Assembly (NCBI GenBank): GCA_947460235.1 | Contig: CANHGK010000007.1 | Span: forward strand, 1 to 64,000 | DNA length: 64,000 nt | Direction: 5' to 3' | Source of the DNA: Paenibacillaceae bacterium | Lineage (GTDB): Bacteria; Bacillota; Bacilli; Paenibacillales; CANHGK01 | Part shown: piece after piece, positions 1 through 11,800 of the stretch | Layout: each line of letters opens with the position of its first letter | How positions within the stretch are numbered: position 1 is the stretch's first letter | The notes under the pieces: model-generated | Databases searched by the model: none | What the model was told of the DNA's origin: nothing | Seen by the model: only the letters and a program-made list of their open reading frames with translations | Program-made: the position numbers and the translations under genes

Positions 1-471
1 GCGGAACAACAAGCTCGTCAACGGAGTAAAGATGCTGTTCCAGACGTTTTACCGGCTTACATGAATGCGGAGAGACACCTACTTACTGTGATGTTGAGTG
101 ATGCGAATTTGGCACATTATGTGCAACAAACGTTGGAAGATGATTTCATTCATGAATCGCACGCGGCCATTGCATCTTATTTATATGCTTACTATGCCTC
201 TGGTCATGCGCCTGATGGCTCTGCATTTTTATTAACATTGCACGACGAACGTTTGGAACGGATTGTCAGCGGTTTGCTCATTAAGGAACCGGTTCCACTG
301 AGTGGAGATGTGCTCAGAGATTACATTTCGCAGATTCAGAAGGCGAGAATGAACATCGAGCGTAAACACTATGCGGAACAGCTTGAGATGGCTAAACGTG
401 CGGATGATTTTGCAATGGGAACAGAACTGACTTTGAAAATCATGTCTCTGGATAAGAAGTTACGGGGTTAG
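1..471 (+). CDS. dnaG: DNA primase DnaG, C-terminal fragment (5' truncated by window edge)
   Basis: Frame open from base 1 ([32 protein letters not shown]...), immediately upstream of sigA as in the classic dnaG-sigA operon; C-terminal helicase-binding-like region. Confidence 0.85.
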   Translation, partial: AEQQARQRSKDAVPDVLPAYMNAERHLLTVMLSDANLAHYVQQTLEDDFIHESHAAIASYLYAYYASGHAPDGSAFLLTLHDERLERIVSGLLIKEPVPLSGDVLRDYISQIQKARMNIERKHYAEQLEMAKRADDFAMGTELTLKIMSLDKKLRG

Positions 472-494
472 GATCCAGAGAGGAGGGGAATACC

Positions 495-1619
495 ATGTCG
501 AAAGAACCATTAAAAGAAATTGAACCAGAAGAATTAACGCTCGAACAAGTGAAAGATCAGATTATCGAACTCGGAAAAAAACGGAATTCCCTTACGTTCA
601 AAATGATTTATGAGCGTTTGAGCACATTTGATCAAGATGTCGATCAAATGGACGAGTTTTTTGAGCAATTGGGTGAGATGGGTATTGACCTTGTTAATGA
701 GAGTGATGAAGATAGCGATAGCCCGAACGAAGCCGAACCAGGTGCTGAAGAATTCGGTGCCGAGGACGATTTGTCATTGCCCGCGGGGCTTAAGATCAAT
801 GATCCTGTGCGCATGTATTTGAAAGAAATTGGCCGCGTTCAATTGCTTTCCGCAAATGATGAAGTTCAATTGGCGAAGCGGATTGAGAATGGCGATGATG
901 AAGCGAAACGTCGGTTAGCAGAAGCAAACTTGCGCCTCGTTGTCAGTATTGCGAAACGTTATGTCGGACGAGGGATGTTGTTCCTTGATTTGATTCAAGA
1001 AGGAAATATGGGACTGATCAAGGCCGTTGAGAAATTCGACTATAACAAAGGTTATAAATTTAGTACCTACGCAACGTGGTGGATTCGTCAGGCGATTACT
1101 CGCGCGATCGCGGACCAGGCGCGTACGATTCGAATTCCGGTGCACATGGTTGAAACGATCAATAAGTTAATCCGTGTGTCTCGTCAATTGTTACAAGAAC
1201 TCGGACGCGAACCGTCACCAGATGAAATCGCAGCCGAAATGGAATTAAACGTAGAAAAAGTACGTGAAATCCAGAAAATTGCCCAAGAGCCTGTTTCACT
1301 AGAAACACCAATTGGTGAAGAAGATGATTCACATCTTGGAGATTTTATCGAAGATCAAGAAGCGCTTGCACCTGCGGATGCTGCGGCATATGAATTGCTC
1401 AAAGAGCAGTTGGAAGACGTGCTCGATACATTGACCGAGCGCGAAGAAAATGTACTTCGACTTCGTTTTGGACTTGATGATGGACGTACGCGAACGTTAG
1501 AAGAAGTTGGCAAAGTGTTTGGTGTGACGCGCGAGCGGATCCGTCAAATTGAAGCAAAAGCGCTTCGTAAATTGCGTCATCCGAGTCGCAGTAAACGACT
1601 AAAAGATTTTCTTGAATAG
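495..1619 (+). CDS. sigA: RNA polymerase primary sigma factor SigA/RpoD
   Basis: Conserved sigma-70 regions: [74 protein letters not shown] and [34 protein letters not shown] gaggagggga. Confidence 0.98.
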   Translation: MSKEPLKEIEPEELTLEQVKDQIIELGKKRNSLTFKMIYERLSTFDQDVDQMDEFFEQLGEMGIDLVNESDEDSDSPNEAEPGAEEFGAEDDLSLPAGLKINDPVRMYLKEIGRVQLLSANDEVQLAKRIENGDDEAKRRLAEANLRLVVSIAKRYVGRGMLFLDLIQEGNMGLIKAVEKFDYNKGYKFSTYATWWIRQAITRAIADQARTIRIPVHMVETINKLIRVSRQLLQELGREPSPDEIAAEMELNVEKVREIQKIAQEPVSLETPIGEEDDSHLGDFIEDQEALAPADAAAYELLKEQLEDVLDTLTEREENVLRLRFGLDDGRTRTLEEVGKVFGVTRERIRQIEAKALRKLRHPSRSKRLKDFLE

Positions 1620-1626
1620 TAAGGAA

Positions 1627-1653
1627 AAGGACCTTCGCAAGAAGGTTCTTTTT
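1627..1653 (+). terminator. Intrinsic terminator after sigA
   Basis: AAGGACCTTC-GCAA-GAAGGTTCTT followed by T-run. Confidence 0.75.
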
Positions 1654-1681
1654 CTTCTAGCAAAGGTAGAGGAGGCTTACC

Positions 1682-2479
1682 ATGAACGAATCGACATTAT
1701 CCAATCGACTGCAAGCTGTGCTCAAGTTGGTGCCGACGGGTTTTGTATTTGTTGATATCGGAACGGACCATGCATATTTGCCGATAGCAGCAATTTTGTC
1801 GGGCATTGCGAGCCGAGTCATTGCTGGTGATGTTCGCAACGGGCCGTGGCAAGTGGCAAAACAACATATTGAACAAGCCGGTGTGGAACATTTGATTGAA
1901 GTTCGACTCGGGGACGGATTGGACGTTGTACAAGCTGGCGAAGTCGATGCCGTGACGATTTGCGGGATGGGTGGTCCGCTTATTCGGGATATTTTACAAC
2001 AAGGCTATAATTCGGGGAAATTACAGGGCGTGAAACGATTAATTTTGCAACCGAATATCGGAGAGTTAACGGTTCGTCGCTGGCTTCGGGAAAATGCTTT
2101 TGTGATCATCCATGAAGAATGGGTCGAAGAAGACGGATATGTATATCCGATATTATGTGCAGAACCAACCGAAAATCAGTTTGGTGGCGAGTCTGCATTA
2201 GATAATCAATTAATTATTTGTCCGGACGGATGTACGCAGGAATTGCGCGATGCAATTGCTGATGTTGAATGGCAGGATCGTCTTGGGTGGTTAAATTTAC
2301 TACGTCCGTCGCGTGGATGGTGGGTCAAATGGAGCCGTGAATGGAATAAAGGGGAAGCAATAATCCGTTCTTTGCATAATGCACAATCGGACGAATCGAA
2401 GGAACGACTCATCCGACTTGAATTTGAACAATTGATTTTGGGTGAGGTGCTGCTGCGATGGAAAACGCTGACCGAATAG
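1682..2479 (+). CDS. trmK: tRNA (adenine-N1)-methyltransferase TrmK family
   Basis: VDIGTDHAYLPI...ICGMGGPLIRDIL...LILQPN motifs; position between sigA and Nif3-like gene. Confidence 0.9.
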   Translation: MNESTLSNRLQAVLKLVPTGFVFVDIGTDHAYLPIAAILSGIASRVIAGDVRNGPWQVAKQHIEQAGVEHLIEVRLGDGLDVVQAGEVDAVTICGMGGPLIRDILQQGYNSGKLQGVKRLILQPNIGELTVRRWLRENAFVIIHEEWVEEDGYVYPILCAEPTENQFGGESALDNQLIICPDGCTQELRDAIADVEWQDRLGWLNLLRPSRGWWVKWSREWNKGEAIIRSLHNAQSDESKERLIRLEFEQLILGEVLLRWKTLTE

Positions 2480-3579
2480 CTAAGTGGGTCGAAAAACTTG
2501 CTCCGAAACAACTCGCCATCGGTGAAGATCCGATTGGGTGGCAGATCGGTGACCCTTCAGAGCAGATCAACCACGTGTTAGTTGCGCTTGAATTAACGAC
2601 TAAAGTGATCGATTATGCAATAAACATTGGTGCAAAGATGATTGTTACGCATCATCCGGTGTTTTTCCGTCCAATGAAATCACTTCGAACAGACCAACCA
2701 AAAGGTCGTCTTATTCAACGTTGTATCCAAGATGGAATTTGCGTGTATTCGGCGCACACGAATTTGGACGTTGCACGAGGCGGCTTAAATGATTGGCTCG
2801 CGGAGTCGATTGGTCTTGAACAAGTCAAACATTTTTCACAGACGCGATTTGATCAGCATCTGAAATTGGTCGTGTATGTTCCTGCGGAAGCAGAAGAACT
2901 CGTCACCTCAGCGATGTTTGGAGCTGGCGCTGGTTGGATTGGCGAATATAGCCATTGTAGTTTCCGGCAATCAGGCACAGGTACCTTTCAACCACAGGTG
3001 GGTTCGAATCCCTACATAGGTAAGGTAGGCGAAGTAGAATCGGTCAATGAAATCCGCATCGAAACGATCGTCCCTAGCGCACAAAAGGATCGCGTCATCC
3101 AAGCGATGATCGCCGCACACCCTTACGAAGAAGTTGCATATGATGTATTTCAATTGGAAGGCATCGGACAGCCGCAATCAATCGGCCGAATCGGTTTTCT
3201 TCCAATGCCAATAACGCTTGAACAATTTACGCAGCAACTAAAAACGACGTTTGCATTGAAGGGAATACGATTTGTTGGTGATGCCAATCGCTTGATCAAG
3301 AAGGTTGCGATTATCGGCGGTGCGGCGAGAAGTTATTGGCCATCGGCGCAACAAGCTGGCGCGGATGTATTTATTACTGGAGATATCGATTATCATACCG
3401 CCGTTGATGCACTTGAAGCAGGCATGTCACTCATTGACCCAGGTCATCATGTGGAATCAATCATGCAACAACAGCTAACCAATTGGCTAATACAATGTGC
3501 CGATCAACAGGGCGGAGATGCTCCAAACGTGATGATATCTGCATATCCAAATGACAATAATCCGTTCCAATTCGTTTAA
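2458..3579 (+). CDS. Nif3-like dinuclear metal center protein (YqfO family)
   Basis: MIVTHHPVFF, SAHTNLDVARGGLNDWLA, VAIIGGAARS and DVFITGDIDYHTAVDALEAGMSLIDPGHHVES motifs; overlaps trmK end. Confidence 0.92.
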   Translation: MENADRIAKWVEKLAPKQLAIGEDPIGWQIGDPSEQINHVLVALELTTKVIDYAINIGAKMIVTHHPVFFRPMKSLRTDQPKGRLIQRCIQDGICVYSAHTNLDVARGGLNDWLAESIGLEQVKHFSQTRFDQHLKLVVYVPAEAEELVTSAMFGAGAGWIGEYSHCSFRQSGTGTFQPQVGSNPYIGKVGEVESVNEIRIETIVPSAQKDRVIQAMIAAHPYEEVAYDVFQLEGIGQPQSIGRIGFLPMPITLEQFTQQLKTTFALKGIRFVGDANRLIKKVAIIGGAARSYWPSAQQAGADVFITGDIDYHTAVDALEAGMSLIDPGHHVESIMQQQLTNWLIQCADQQGGDAPNVMISAYPNDNNPFQFV

Positions 3580-3583
3580 TCAG

Positions 3584-3612
3584 TTGATGAATCGAGTTTC
3601 ATTTGATATACT
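3584..3612 (+). promoter_or_regulatory. Predicted sigma-A promoter for rnpB
   Basis: TTGATG (3584-3589), 17-bp spacer, TATACT (3607-3612); about 7 bp upstream of the predicted RNA 5' end. Confidence 0.7.
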
Positions 3613-3619
3613 GCAGTTC

Positions 3620-4056
3620 GGTTAAAAAGTTTGACAGACAATCGCTGGTCGTGTGGGAGACTGCACAACGAGAGGAAAGTCCGGGCTCCACAAGGCAGGG
3701 TGCTGGATAACATCCAGTCAGCGCGAGTTGAAGGAAAGTGCCACAGAAATGGACCGCCGATGATCCGGTTTGTACCGGATACAGGCAAGGGTGGAACCGG
3801 GGTGTAAGAGACCCCGAAGCAAACTGGCGACTGTTTGCTTGGTAAACCCCATCTGGAGCAAGACCAAAGGTAACGCCGGTTCGGCCTCACGGTGCGGACA
3901 ATCCTAGCCTGGGATGCGTTGGGTAGGTCGCTGGAGCGCGTCAGTAATGGCGGGCCTAGATAGATGATTGTCGCTTCAATCTGTGGGAGGAAGCTTTCGC
4001 GCGACCGTAATACCACAGGAAGATACAGAACCCGGCTTATGGCAAACTTTTTGACC
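3620..4056 (+). ncRNA. rnpB: RNase P RNA, bacterial type A (ancestral) architecture
   Basis: gagaggaaagtccgggctccacaaggcagggtgctggataac, accgccgatgatccgg, ggcaagggtgg...ggggtgtaagagacccc, ggtaaaccccatctggagcaag, ggcctagatagatgattgtcgc and acagaacccggcttat; P1 formed by ggttaaaaagtttg / caaactttttgacc. Confidence 0.95.
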
Positions 4057-4099
4057 AACTTACATATATTCCGATCACACGAGAATTGGAGTGAGACTG

Positions 4100-4540
4100 A
4101 TGAGTAATGCCGTTCAAAATTACAAAAACCATCGTCGTATGGAACCAGCTACGTATTATATTTTATTACCGCTTAACTTAGTGGTACTTGCTGGAATCGT
4201 TACGGCATGGATCAGTTATGCTGACCTTCGGATTACCTTATGGGAAGCGCTTCTTGCTTCAAGTGCTGGAATCGCATTGTTCACCGTGTCGATGAAAGCA
4301 AGATCTTTTGCGATTATTGCTCAGGACAGAGCGATACGGGCAGAGGAAACGTTGCGTTATTTCATTTTGACGGGTCAGCGCCTGCCCAATGGCTTAAGTA
4401 ACGCACAAATCATTGCACTGCGTTTTGCGTCCGATGAAGAAGTGGTGTCACTCGTGAAACGAGCAGTGAATGAGTCGTTAACGGCGAATCAAATTAAGCA
4501 AGCGATCCAGACGTGGCGTGCAGATACCCACCGCGTCTAG
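4100..4540 (+). CDS. Small membrane protein, probable DUF6526 family
   Basis: Two N-terminal hydrophobic segments followed by AIIAQDRAIRAEETLRYFILTGQRLP; ATG at 4100 has a better spaced RBS than GTG 4091. Confidence 0.7.
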   Translation: MSNAVQNYKNHRRMEPATYYILLPLNLVVLAGIVTAWISYADLRITLWEALLASSAGIALFTVSMKARSFAIIAQDRAIRAEETLRYFILTGQRLPNGLSNAQIIALRFASDEEVVSLVKRAVNESLTANQIKQAIQTWRADTHRV

Positions 4541-4556
4541 TTCAAACTAATACGTC

Positions 4557-4597
4557 AGACCAATCCCTTGAAATATGCTGGGATTGGTCTTTTTTTA
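4557..4597. terminator. Bidirectional terminator between convergent genes
   Basis: agaccaatccc ... gggattggtct + T7. Confidence 0.8.
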
Positions 4598-4605
4598 TCG
4601 TTGAT

Positions 4606-6030
4606 TTAATCGGTAATCCAAGTCGGCGTAAACGGTGCAAATTGTAATCGATTTGGCCAATCCAATCCTTTTAATGCATCGGTGGCGTTCAATAATCCAT
4701 ATCCGGAATTGGGGTCGCGGGATTTTTGATGGTTGGCCGTCGAAGTCGCATTCAATAAAATTTGATTGACAACTTGTTCAGCTGACCAATTAGGATGTTG
4801 GCTACAAATAAGCGCTGCAATTGCGGCGACATGGGGACTTGCCATGGATGTTCCGCTTAAGGATGCATAATTTCCTCGCAAAAATGTACTCGCAATATGA
4901 CTTCCCGGTGCCAAAATATCAACCCAAGGACCGTAATTTGAGTACTCCGCACGATCTCCCCATTCGTTGGTCGCTCCAACATCAATGACACCAGCATAGG
5001 CGGCAGGATAATCAGCTTGGCGTAACCCATCATTTCCAGCTGCGGCGACGATGACGACTTGTTTACTCCGTGCGTAGTTAATCGCATTTTCAATGATCGA
5101 AGACGTTTGTGAGTCGCCCAAACTTAAATTGATTACTTTTGCTCCATGGTCACTCGCCCAAACGATTCCTTTTGCAACGGTATACGCATCACCTTCGCCA
5201 GTATCATCAAGCACTTTTACTGGCATAATTGATATGTTTCCACCGATGCCAGCAACCCCTTGACGATTGTTTGTGGCAGCGGCAATAATTCCTGAAACAT
5301 GAGTACCGTGGCCAATACGGTCATTCGGTGGTAATGATGGATTAATCGAATTATAACCTGGCACCAGATGATTTTTTAAGTCAGGGTGCGACAAATCAAC
5401 TCCGCTGTCCACGACAGCAACGATCACGGATTGATCGTTTTGTTTCATCAAAAATGGTGGCGAAAAATAAGCAACTTTTTTGAATGATTTCCACGCCGAA
5501 GGCATATGGATAGCAGGTAAATTCCATTGATACGGAGAATATAATGGATCATTCGGAGTTGAGTTTGACTGTTTTCCGAATGTCAAAAGTGTTTCAACGT
5601 GACGGATGGTTGAACCTAATTTTTTATCGTTTATGAGCTTGTTTTTAAACTTGCTTGCGTCATCCATCGTGGTATGCACAATCAAATGATTTTTTAATTG
5701 GTGCATCGCGACAATTTTGTATTTTTTCACGAAATAGTGTAGATCAGAAAGGCTCATGGCATGAGTCAGTTGTAAAACAAACTTATGTTTCATGATTTTT
5801 TTTGAGCGAACTTGGTTTGAAGATGTGGACTTTCCGGCTAGAATATGATTTGTATGATGCCATGAGTTCCAATCTGTAATTCGTTTCGCATTCATCTGCT
5901 GGGTTCGAATCAGATCCGTCCACGAATTCTCATCTTGGACCACGAATTCCGAGGCAAACACCTGCATCGTCGCATTAATATTGCAAACGCAAAACAAGAA
6001 CAAAATGACAATGATTTTGTATTTGGACAC
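4606..6030 (-). CDS. Secreted S8 family (subtilisin-like) serine peptidase
   Basis: VAVVDSGVDLSHPDL (Asp), GHGTHVSGIIAA (His), SGTSMASPHVAAIAAL (Ser); likely GTG start at 6030 (RBS ggaggga, signal peptide VSKYKIIVILFLFCVCNINATMQVFASEF) rather than ORF start 6114. Confidence 0.93.
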   Translation of the reverse strand: MSKYKIIVILFLFCVCNINATMQVFASEFVVQDENSWTDLIRTQQMNAKRITDWNSWHHTNHILAGKSTSSNQVRSKKIMKHKFVLQLTHAMSLSDLHYFVKKYKIVAMHQLKNHLIVHTTMDDASKFKNKLINDKKLGSTIRHVETLLTFGKQSNSTPNDPLYSPYQWNLPAIHMPSAWKSFKKVAYFSPPFLMKQNDQSVIVAVVDSGVDLSHPDLKNHLVPGYNSINPSLPPNDRIGHGTHVSGIIAAATNNRQGVAGIGGNISIMPVKVLDDTGEGDAYTVAKGIVWASDHGAKVINLSLGDSQTSSIIENAINYARSKQVVIVAAAGNDGLRQADYPAAYAGVIDVGATNEWGDRAEYSNYGPWVDILAPGSHIASTFLRGNYASLSGTSMASPHVAAIAALICSQHPNWSAEQVVNQILLNATSTANHQKSRDPNSGYGLLNATDALKGLDWPNRLQFAPFTPTWITD

Positions 6031-6201
6031 GAAATCCCTCCGTTGATCAATTAAAGTAGCTATCGGAGAGTATGCCGCAATCCACTCAAAATCATGCCAT
6101 AAAAATTTGTTCACATCAAAATTGACTGTACCTGTTTGTTTTTTGATGTGATAGAATTAAACGTATGTAGCAGCTGTTCATCTTTGGAAGGGGGACTTAA
6201 C

Positions 6202-6705
6202 ATGGCAAACGCAGTTAACGCATTAAGTGAGAAGACATACCAAAAATTGAAAGAGGTCGTCAGCAAACTCGAGCAGTTTTTGAACCATCACACCTTATCC
6301 CAATTAAACCCGGGTCAAGATGAATCATTACAGGAATTTTATCGCGGGTATCTCGCGGATATGCGTCATTTAATTGTCCAATCCGAAGTTGTATATGAAA
6401 AAATCGGTTTGCAATTACGTCGTCCTCAGTTTAGTGAGGAAGCTACCGAGAAGGCATTGTTTGAAGCATATCATCAATGCGTAAATGGATTTTACTATCC
6501 GAAACATGAATGCTACTCCGAAGATGGACGTTATGCATACACGGGACAGGATTCTATCCGGTTTCGCAAAATGCCAGTTCGAGCGTTGCGCGAAGTAACG
6601 GTTGAATTATCGAAAGTGTTTGAAGTGATGCGTGAAGAATTGGCATTTTATGAATCAGATTATGCGACGCAGCGTCGTATGCAAGGTGAAAAAGTTAGTC
6701 ATTAA
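6202..6705 (+). CDS. DUF3907 / YpuI-like protein
   Basis: MANAVNALSEKTYQKLKEVVSKLEQFLN...; RBS gaaggggg; overall resemblance to YpuI-type proteins. Confidence 0.65.
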   Translation: MANAVNALSEKTYQKLKEVVSKLEQFLNHHTLSQLNPGQDESLQEFYRGYLADMRHLIVQSEVVYEKIGLQLRRPQFSEEATEKALFEAYHQCVNGFYYPKHECYSEDGRYAYTGQDSIRFRKMPVRALREVTVELSKVFEVMREELAFYESDYATQRRMQGEKVSH

Positions 6706-6765
6706 TATCGAAGGGAGAGAAATCTCCCTTTTTTTGCTGATTTTATACACTTGGAGGGATAAAAA

Positions 6766-8658
6766 GTGTTTGCGCCAATCATCAACTTGTTAAATCGAAT
6801 GTCTTTTATCTGGAAGTTTAGCTTAGTAGGTGTAATTATTTTTTCAGGTCTTGGTTACATGACCTATTCTCTTTTGGATAAGTTAAAATCGGACATTGAA
6901 TTTATTCAACTCGAGCTTAAAGGGGTTGAAAACCTTCAAGAAGCATACCCATTAATCGATTTATTAAGTAAAAATAGAGATCATTCATTAACTGATTCAA
7001 ACGCGATTGATTCATTGATTCAAAAAATCGATCGGAAGGTAACGTCGAACGCAGATGTGCTTGACGTGACGGCGAAATGGGCGAATTTGAAAAATAAGTG
7101 GGGAGCTCTTAAAGATGGTTCGATGAGCGAAACCGCAAGAAAAGAAAAACATGATCAAATCATTGGACAAGCCCTTGAATTTATTACTTCGATTGCAGAT
7201 GCTTCCAAATTGACACTCGATCCTGAATTAGACACCTATTATTTAATGAGTTTAGTCACGAGTGCTGTTTTGAATGAAGCGGATTCACTTGGGCAATTGC
7301 GAAATGCTCGAATCGGTTTAGGTCGAGCGATGGCACAGGTCGTACCTTCCGTGAGTGCCAAACAGAAAGAAGAATTATCACTTGCCATTGCACTGTTTCA
7401 GCTCAACTCTTCAAATGTACTGAAACAATTACGTACAATTGCTTCTGTTGATATGGCATTATCATCAAAATTCGCTTCAGATATTGTCTCTACGAAAGAA
7501 AAATCTGATGGATTACTTCAGCAATGGCAAATCGTTAGTGAGTTAAAACAAGGTGGAGAACAGTCGAAATTTATTCAACTCGAATCAGATATGGCTCAAG
7601 TGATTGGTACACTTAACGATAAAGGAATCAATGAATTAGATGAACGATTAACGAGTCGTTTAGATGGGCTGAATTCATCGTACACCGAATTTATTGTCGT
7701 GGTCGGAATTACATTACTTATTTTGTTGTATATGTTCTCGGGATTATTCATTTCGATCAAATCATCCTTAAATAAGATGGTCGTTTATTTGACACGAATT
7801 GGTGGTGGGGATTTTCGTAAAATCGAACCGATTCAATCAAATGATGAGATTGGTGATATGTCCAAAACCATTGTTGTGATGAATGATAACATTGCGAAAA
7901 TTATCGAAAATATGCAAAATTCTGCGACGCAAGTAAAAGCAAGTTCTGATGAAATTGCAAAAGGAAATATGGATCTTGCACAGCGTACCGAAGAACAATC
8001 TGCACAATTGGAAGATATCACCAATCGAGTGATCACGATATCAGACAATATTTCGAATTCAACGATACGAAGCGATCAGTCTGAAATGATTTCGATGAAA
8101 AATTTGCAAATCGTTAAAAAAGGTTATGTGACCGTTGGGCAATTGCGCAAATCAATTGAAGAAATTACACAAAGTAATCAAATGATTGCAGTAATGATTT
8201 CGAAAGTAAATGATATTGCGTTTCAAACGAATTTGCTTGCCTTGAATGCGGCGGTTGAAGCAGCACGCGCAGGCGAATCTGGTAGAGGCTTTTCGGTTGT
8301 TGCCGCAGAAGTACGAAGTCTGGCTGGTCGTGCTACTGAGTTTTCGAGTGAAATCGCTCAGACCATTAAGAAAAATATGCTAGTTGTCGAACAAGGGAAC
8401 GAAAGCATGGAAGAAACAAGTCATGCGTTTGAAGATATTCTGAACAATACAGAAGAAGCAGTAAAAATGATTTCTGAAGTTGCGAATTTGCTGCGAGAAC
8501 AAGCACAATCTACGAAAACCATTCAAAAATCAGTACGTGAATTAAGCGATGTGACGCATCAAAATGCCGCGTTTGTTGAGGAAGTTTCTTCATTGAGTGA
8601 AGAAATGAATCAACAAGCGAGTCAAATGAACGAGAATACTCGCCGATACAAAATTTAA
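6766..8658 (+). CDS. Methyl-accepting chemotaxis protein with HAMP and signalling domain
   Basis: Two TM segments, HAMP, hairpin tip [43 protein letters not shown]. Confidence 0.93.
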   Translation: MFAPIINLLNRMSFIWKFSLVGVIIFSGLGYMTYSLLDKLKSDIEFIQLELKGVENLQEAYPLIDLLSKNRDHSLTDSNAIDSLIQKIDRKVTSNADVLDVTAKWANLKNKWGALKDGSMSETARKEKHDQIIGQALEFITSIADASKLTLDPELDTYYLMSLVTSAVLNEADSLGQLRNARIGLGRAMAQVVPSVSAKQKEELSLAIALFQLNSSNVLKQLRTIASVDMALSSKFASDIVSTKEKSDGLLQQWQIVSELKQGGEQSKFIQLESDMAQVIGTLNDKGINELDERLTSRLDGLNSSYTEFIVVVGITLLILLYMFSGLFISIKSSLNKMVVYLTRIGGGDFRKIEPIQSNDEIGDMSKTIVVMNDNIAKIIENMQNSATQVKASSDEIAKGNMDLAQRTEEQSAQLEDITNRVITISDNISNSTIRSDQSEMISMKNLQIVKKGYVTVGQLRKSIEEITQSNQMIAVMISKVNDIAFQTNLLALNAAVEAARAGESGRGFSVVAAEVRSLAGRATEFSSEIAQTIKKNMLVVEQGNESMEETSHAFEDILNNTEEAVKMISEVANLLREQAQSTKTIQKSVRELSDVTHQNAAFVEEVSSLSEEMNQQASQMNENTRRYKI

Positions 8659-8674
8659 TAAAAATCAATTGAAC

Positions 8675-8722
8675 ATGTCCTCACAAATGTCGTTCCAATC
8701 GGCATGTGAGGACATTTTTTTT
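8675..8722 (+). terminator. Intrinsic terminator after the MCP gene
   Basis: atgtcctcaca ... tgtgaggacat + T8. Confidence 0.8.
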
Positions 8723-8857
8723 ATAGGAATGCAGGATAATTTATGATAAAAACAGAAAATTAAGAAGAATCAGTTTAAATTTTTCTTGAGTACGGTAAAA
8801 AAACTTGTCGTCCGTCGATAATGTCTTTGCGTTACCGATTGAAAGGGGATGTTGGCC

Positions 8858-11800
8858 ATGTTTCAAACCTTCACAAACAAGCGTCAAATTCAAATCGGAG
8901 TGTATTTAGCGATCGTTGTATGTATACTTTTCTATTTGTCATTGTTACCGCAAACGGTGCATGCCGGTGCTGCGGCACTGCGCTCGGAAACGATTGCCCA
9001 GCCGAATGGGGATAAATTCAAGGCGAGTACATATGGAGACGAATGGGTAAACTGGACAACTACTCAAACCGGAGATGTCGTCATTAAAAATACGGATGGA
9101 TATTGGAATTACGGAAAAGTGGTTGGAGATGAATTAAAACCCAGTTCGAAACGTTTTGATCCAGATACGGCGAATGTCAAAATTAAACCATACAGTTTTT
9201 CATTGAAACAAGCAGATGCGGCGGGCTTTGCAAAAAGTGCTTGGGCATCAAAAGCGGCGGCAAGAAGCGCGATGGCAGGTCCTTCCAAAGCTACCTCATC
9301 TAACTCCTCCACCACTTCTTCAGAGGTAGTAAGCGCAGGGGCAAGTACGCCATTTTTAGGGAATGTCAAAATGTTGACGATTTTAGTTGAATTTAATGAC
9401 GCAAAAATTAAAAATACGGATGCGACATGGAACGCAAAAATGTTCTCCTCAACTGGGAATAGCGTTCGTAATTACTATAATGAAACTTCAAATGGTAAGT
9501 TAATTTTGATGCCTGCTGAAGAAACAAACGGCATTTCAAATGATGGGATTGTAAAAGTTTGGATCAAGACGAACCATCCAAATCCAACTTCGACTGGCGC
9601 AATCAATCAACAAATTGTAAAAGATGCATTAACGTTGGCGGATCAATATGTGAATTTTTCTTCGTTTGATACGAACCACGATGGGACGCTAACGAATAAT
9701 GAACTAGATCTGGTTACGATTGTCGCTGGATATGAAATGTCCTACGATTCGTCGACGCCGCATGTTTGGGCGCACAAATGGTCTTTATATGGCAGTACAT
9801 TAGCGCAATATGATGGAGTTTATGTTGCAGGTAATGATACGAATTCAAGTTATGCTCAATTTGGCGAGTTTCATGGATTGGTTAATACGGCATCCATTGG
9901 GGTCATTTGTCATGAGTTGGGTCATACGCTGGGGTTGCCGGATTTGTATGATACGACTGGGAAATCTGCCGGGATTGGCATTAGTAGTATTATGGCTTAT
10001 GGTAGTTGGAATACGATTCCGGGCGGTCAATTAGGAGATACGCCGGATCATTTTGATGCGTGGTCCAAACAACAATTGGGTTTTGTGACACCGGAAGTTA
10101 TCGCGACTTCTGTGAATCAAACGTATACGTTGAAATCAATTAGCACCGGCCAATACAATGCCATTCGGATTAATACATCCTTACCTTATGAATATTTCTT
10201 ATTAGAGAATCGTCAATTCGAAAAATATGATCGGAGTCTAAATCCGCGCGTAGACAAAGGCGGTATTGCAATCTGGCATATTGATGAATCGAAGTCTGGA
10301 AATCAGACCGTTACACAAAAACTCGTGGATTTGATGGAAGCAAATGAAGGAATCATCGGATACAGTGAAAATGATACAAGTCAGGCGTATTCACCGTCGA
10401 GACCTTATTATTCCGTTGGAAATGTGACCGATGCGAATCAAACTTCCAAGCCGAACACGAATTTTAATTCAAATTACCCATCTGGGTTATCAATTTCTGT
10501 AAAAAGCGCTCCATCGCCTTCCATGGATGTACTTATTAATTATAAAATTAATGATTTATCACCACCATCGCAACCAATGGATTTAATTGCAAGTGCGAAT
10601 GGTGCAACTGGTGTTACTTTGAGTTGGTCTCCTTCTTATGATAATTATGGTGTAACAGGGTACAGTATATTCCAAGACTTAAGTCCGATTGGCACCAGTT
10701 CAACAAGTTCATTCTCACTATCTGGTTTGACACCTGGTCAAAGTTATTCATTTAGTGTTCAAGGTTATGATGCAGCTGGAAATAAATCTCCGATGTCAAC
10801 ATCGGTTTCGATCACACTGCAAGTCGTGTCATCACCACCGCTGTTAATTTACTATAAATCGTCATTTACAGGTGCGCCATATATGCATTACCGTCTTACT
10901 GGCGGAACGTGGACGACCACTCCGGGGATATTAATGAATGGATCAGATGTAAGTGGTTATTCCAGTCTAATGATTGATCCAATGACAGCACCATCGATCG
11001 AGGCAGCATTTACGAATGGTGATGGTGTGACGTGGGATAATAAAGGTGGAACTAACTATATTATTCCTGTTGGGAGTGCTGCTGTAACGATTGAAAACAA
11101 TCAAATGAAAATCGGAAAACCGGTTATTGTTACTACTGTGATTGATACATCAGCACCGACAGTTCCGACAACAATTGTTTCATTAGCAAAAACGGATACA
11201 ACCGTAAATTTGAGTTGGACAGCATCTACAGATGATATTGGCGTTACCGGTTATGAAATTTCTCGCAATGGTGTGAAAGTCGGAAATAGTACAGCGACAA
11301 CGTATAATGACGCCGGATTAATTGCGAATACGTCTTACGGTTATACGGTTCGAGCGTTCGATGCATCGGGAAATTATTCTGCGGCGAGTACTGCACTTTC
11401 TGTGATTACGAATCCAAAGATCGTGACGACTGTCAATTCAGTTACGGTTTATTACAAACGCACAATCACGACAGGTACACAATACATTCACTGGAGACCC
11501 GTTGGTGGAACATGGACAACAGCACCTGGACTTGCAATGTCAGTTGCAGAAGTGAATGGTTATGCAAAAGCGACACTTTCAATCGGTACTGCAACATCTA
11601 TTGAAGCAGCATTTAATATCAATGGGAGTTGGGATAGTAAAGGTGGGTTAAATTATTCAATTCCTATGGGGATTCAGACGGTCGAAGGTGGAATTGTTAA
11701 AGCAGGCGCACCAGCAGGCGTTACAATCGATTCCATCGCACCAACGGTTCCAACGAATGTAACATCTCCGTCGAAAACCACTACATCGGTTGGATTAAGT

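Noticed and set aside
2985-3020. tRNA T-arm-like string (aggtgggttcgaatccctac)
   Set aside because: Lies in frame within the Nif3-like CDS (QPQVGSNPYIGKVGE, matching the family's insertion region) and no acceptor, D or anticodon arms could be built around it.
3576-4058. 160-aa minus-strand ORF
   Set aside because: Covers the RNase P RNA gene on the opposite strand; no RBS or protein family resemblance.
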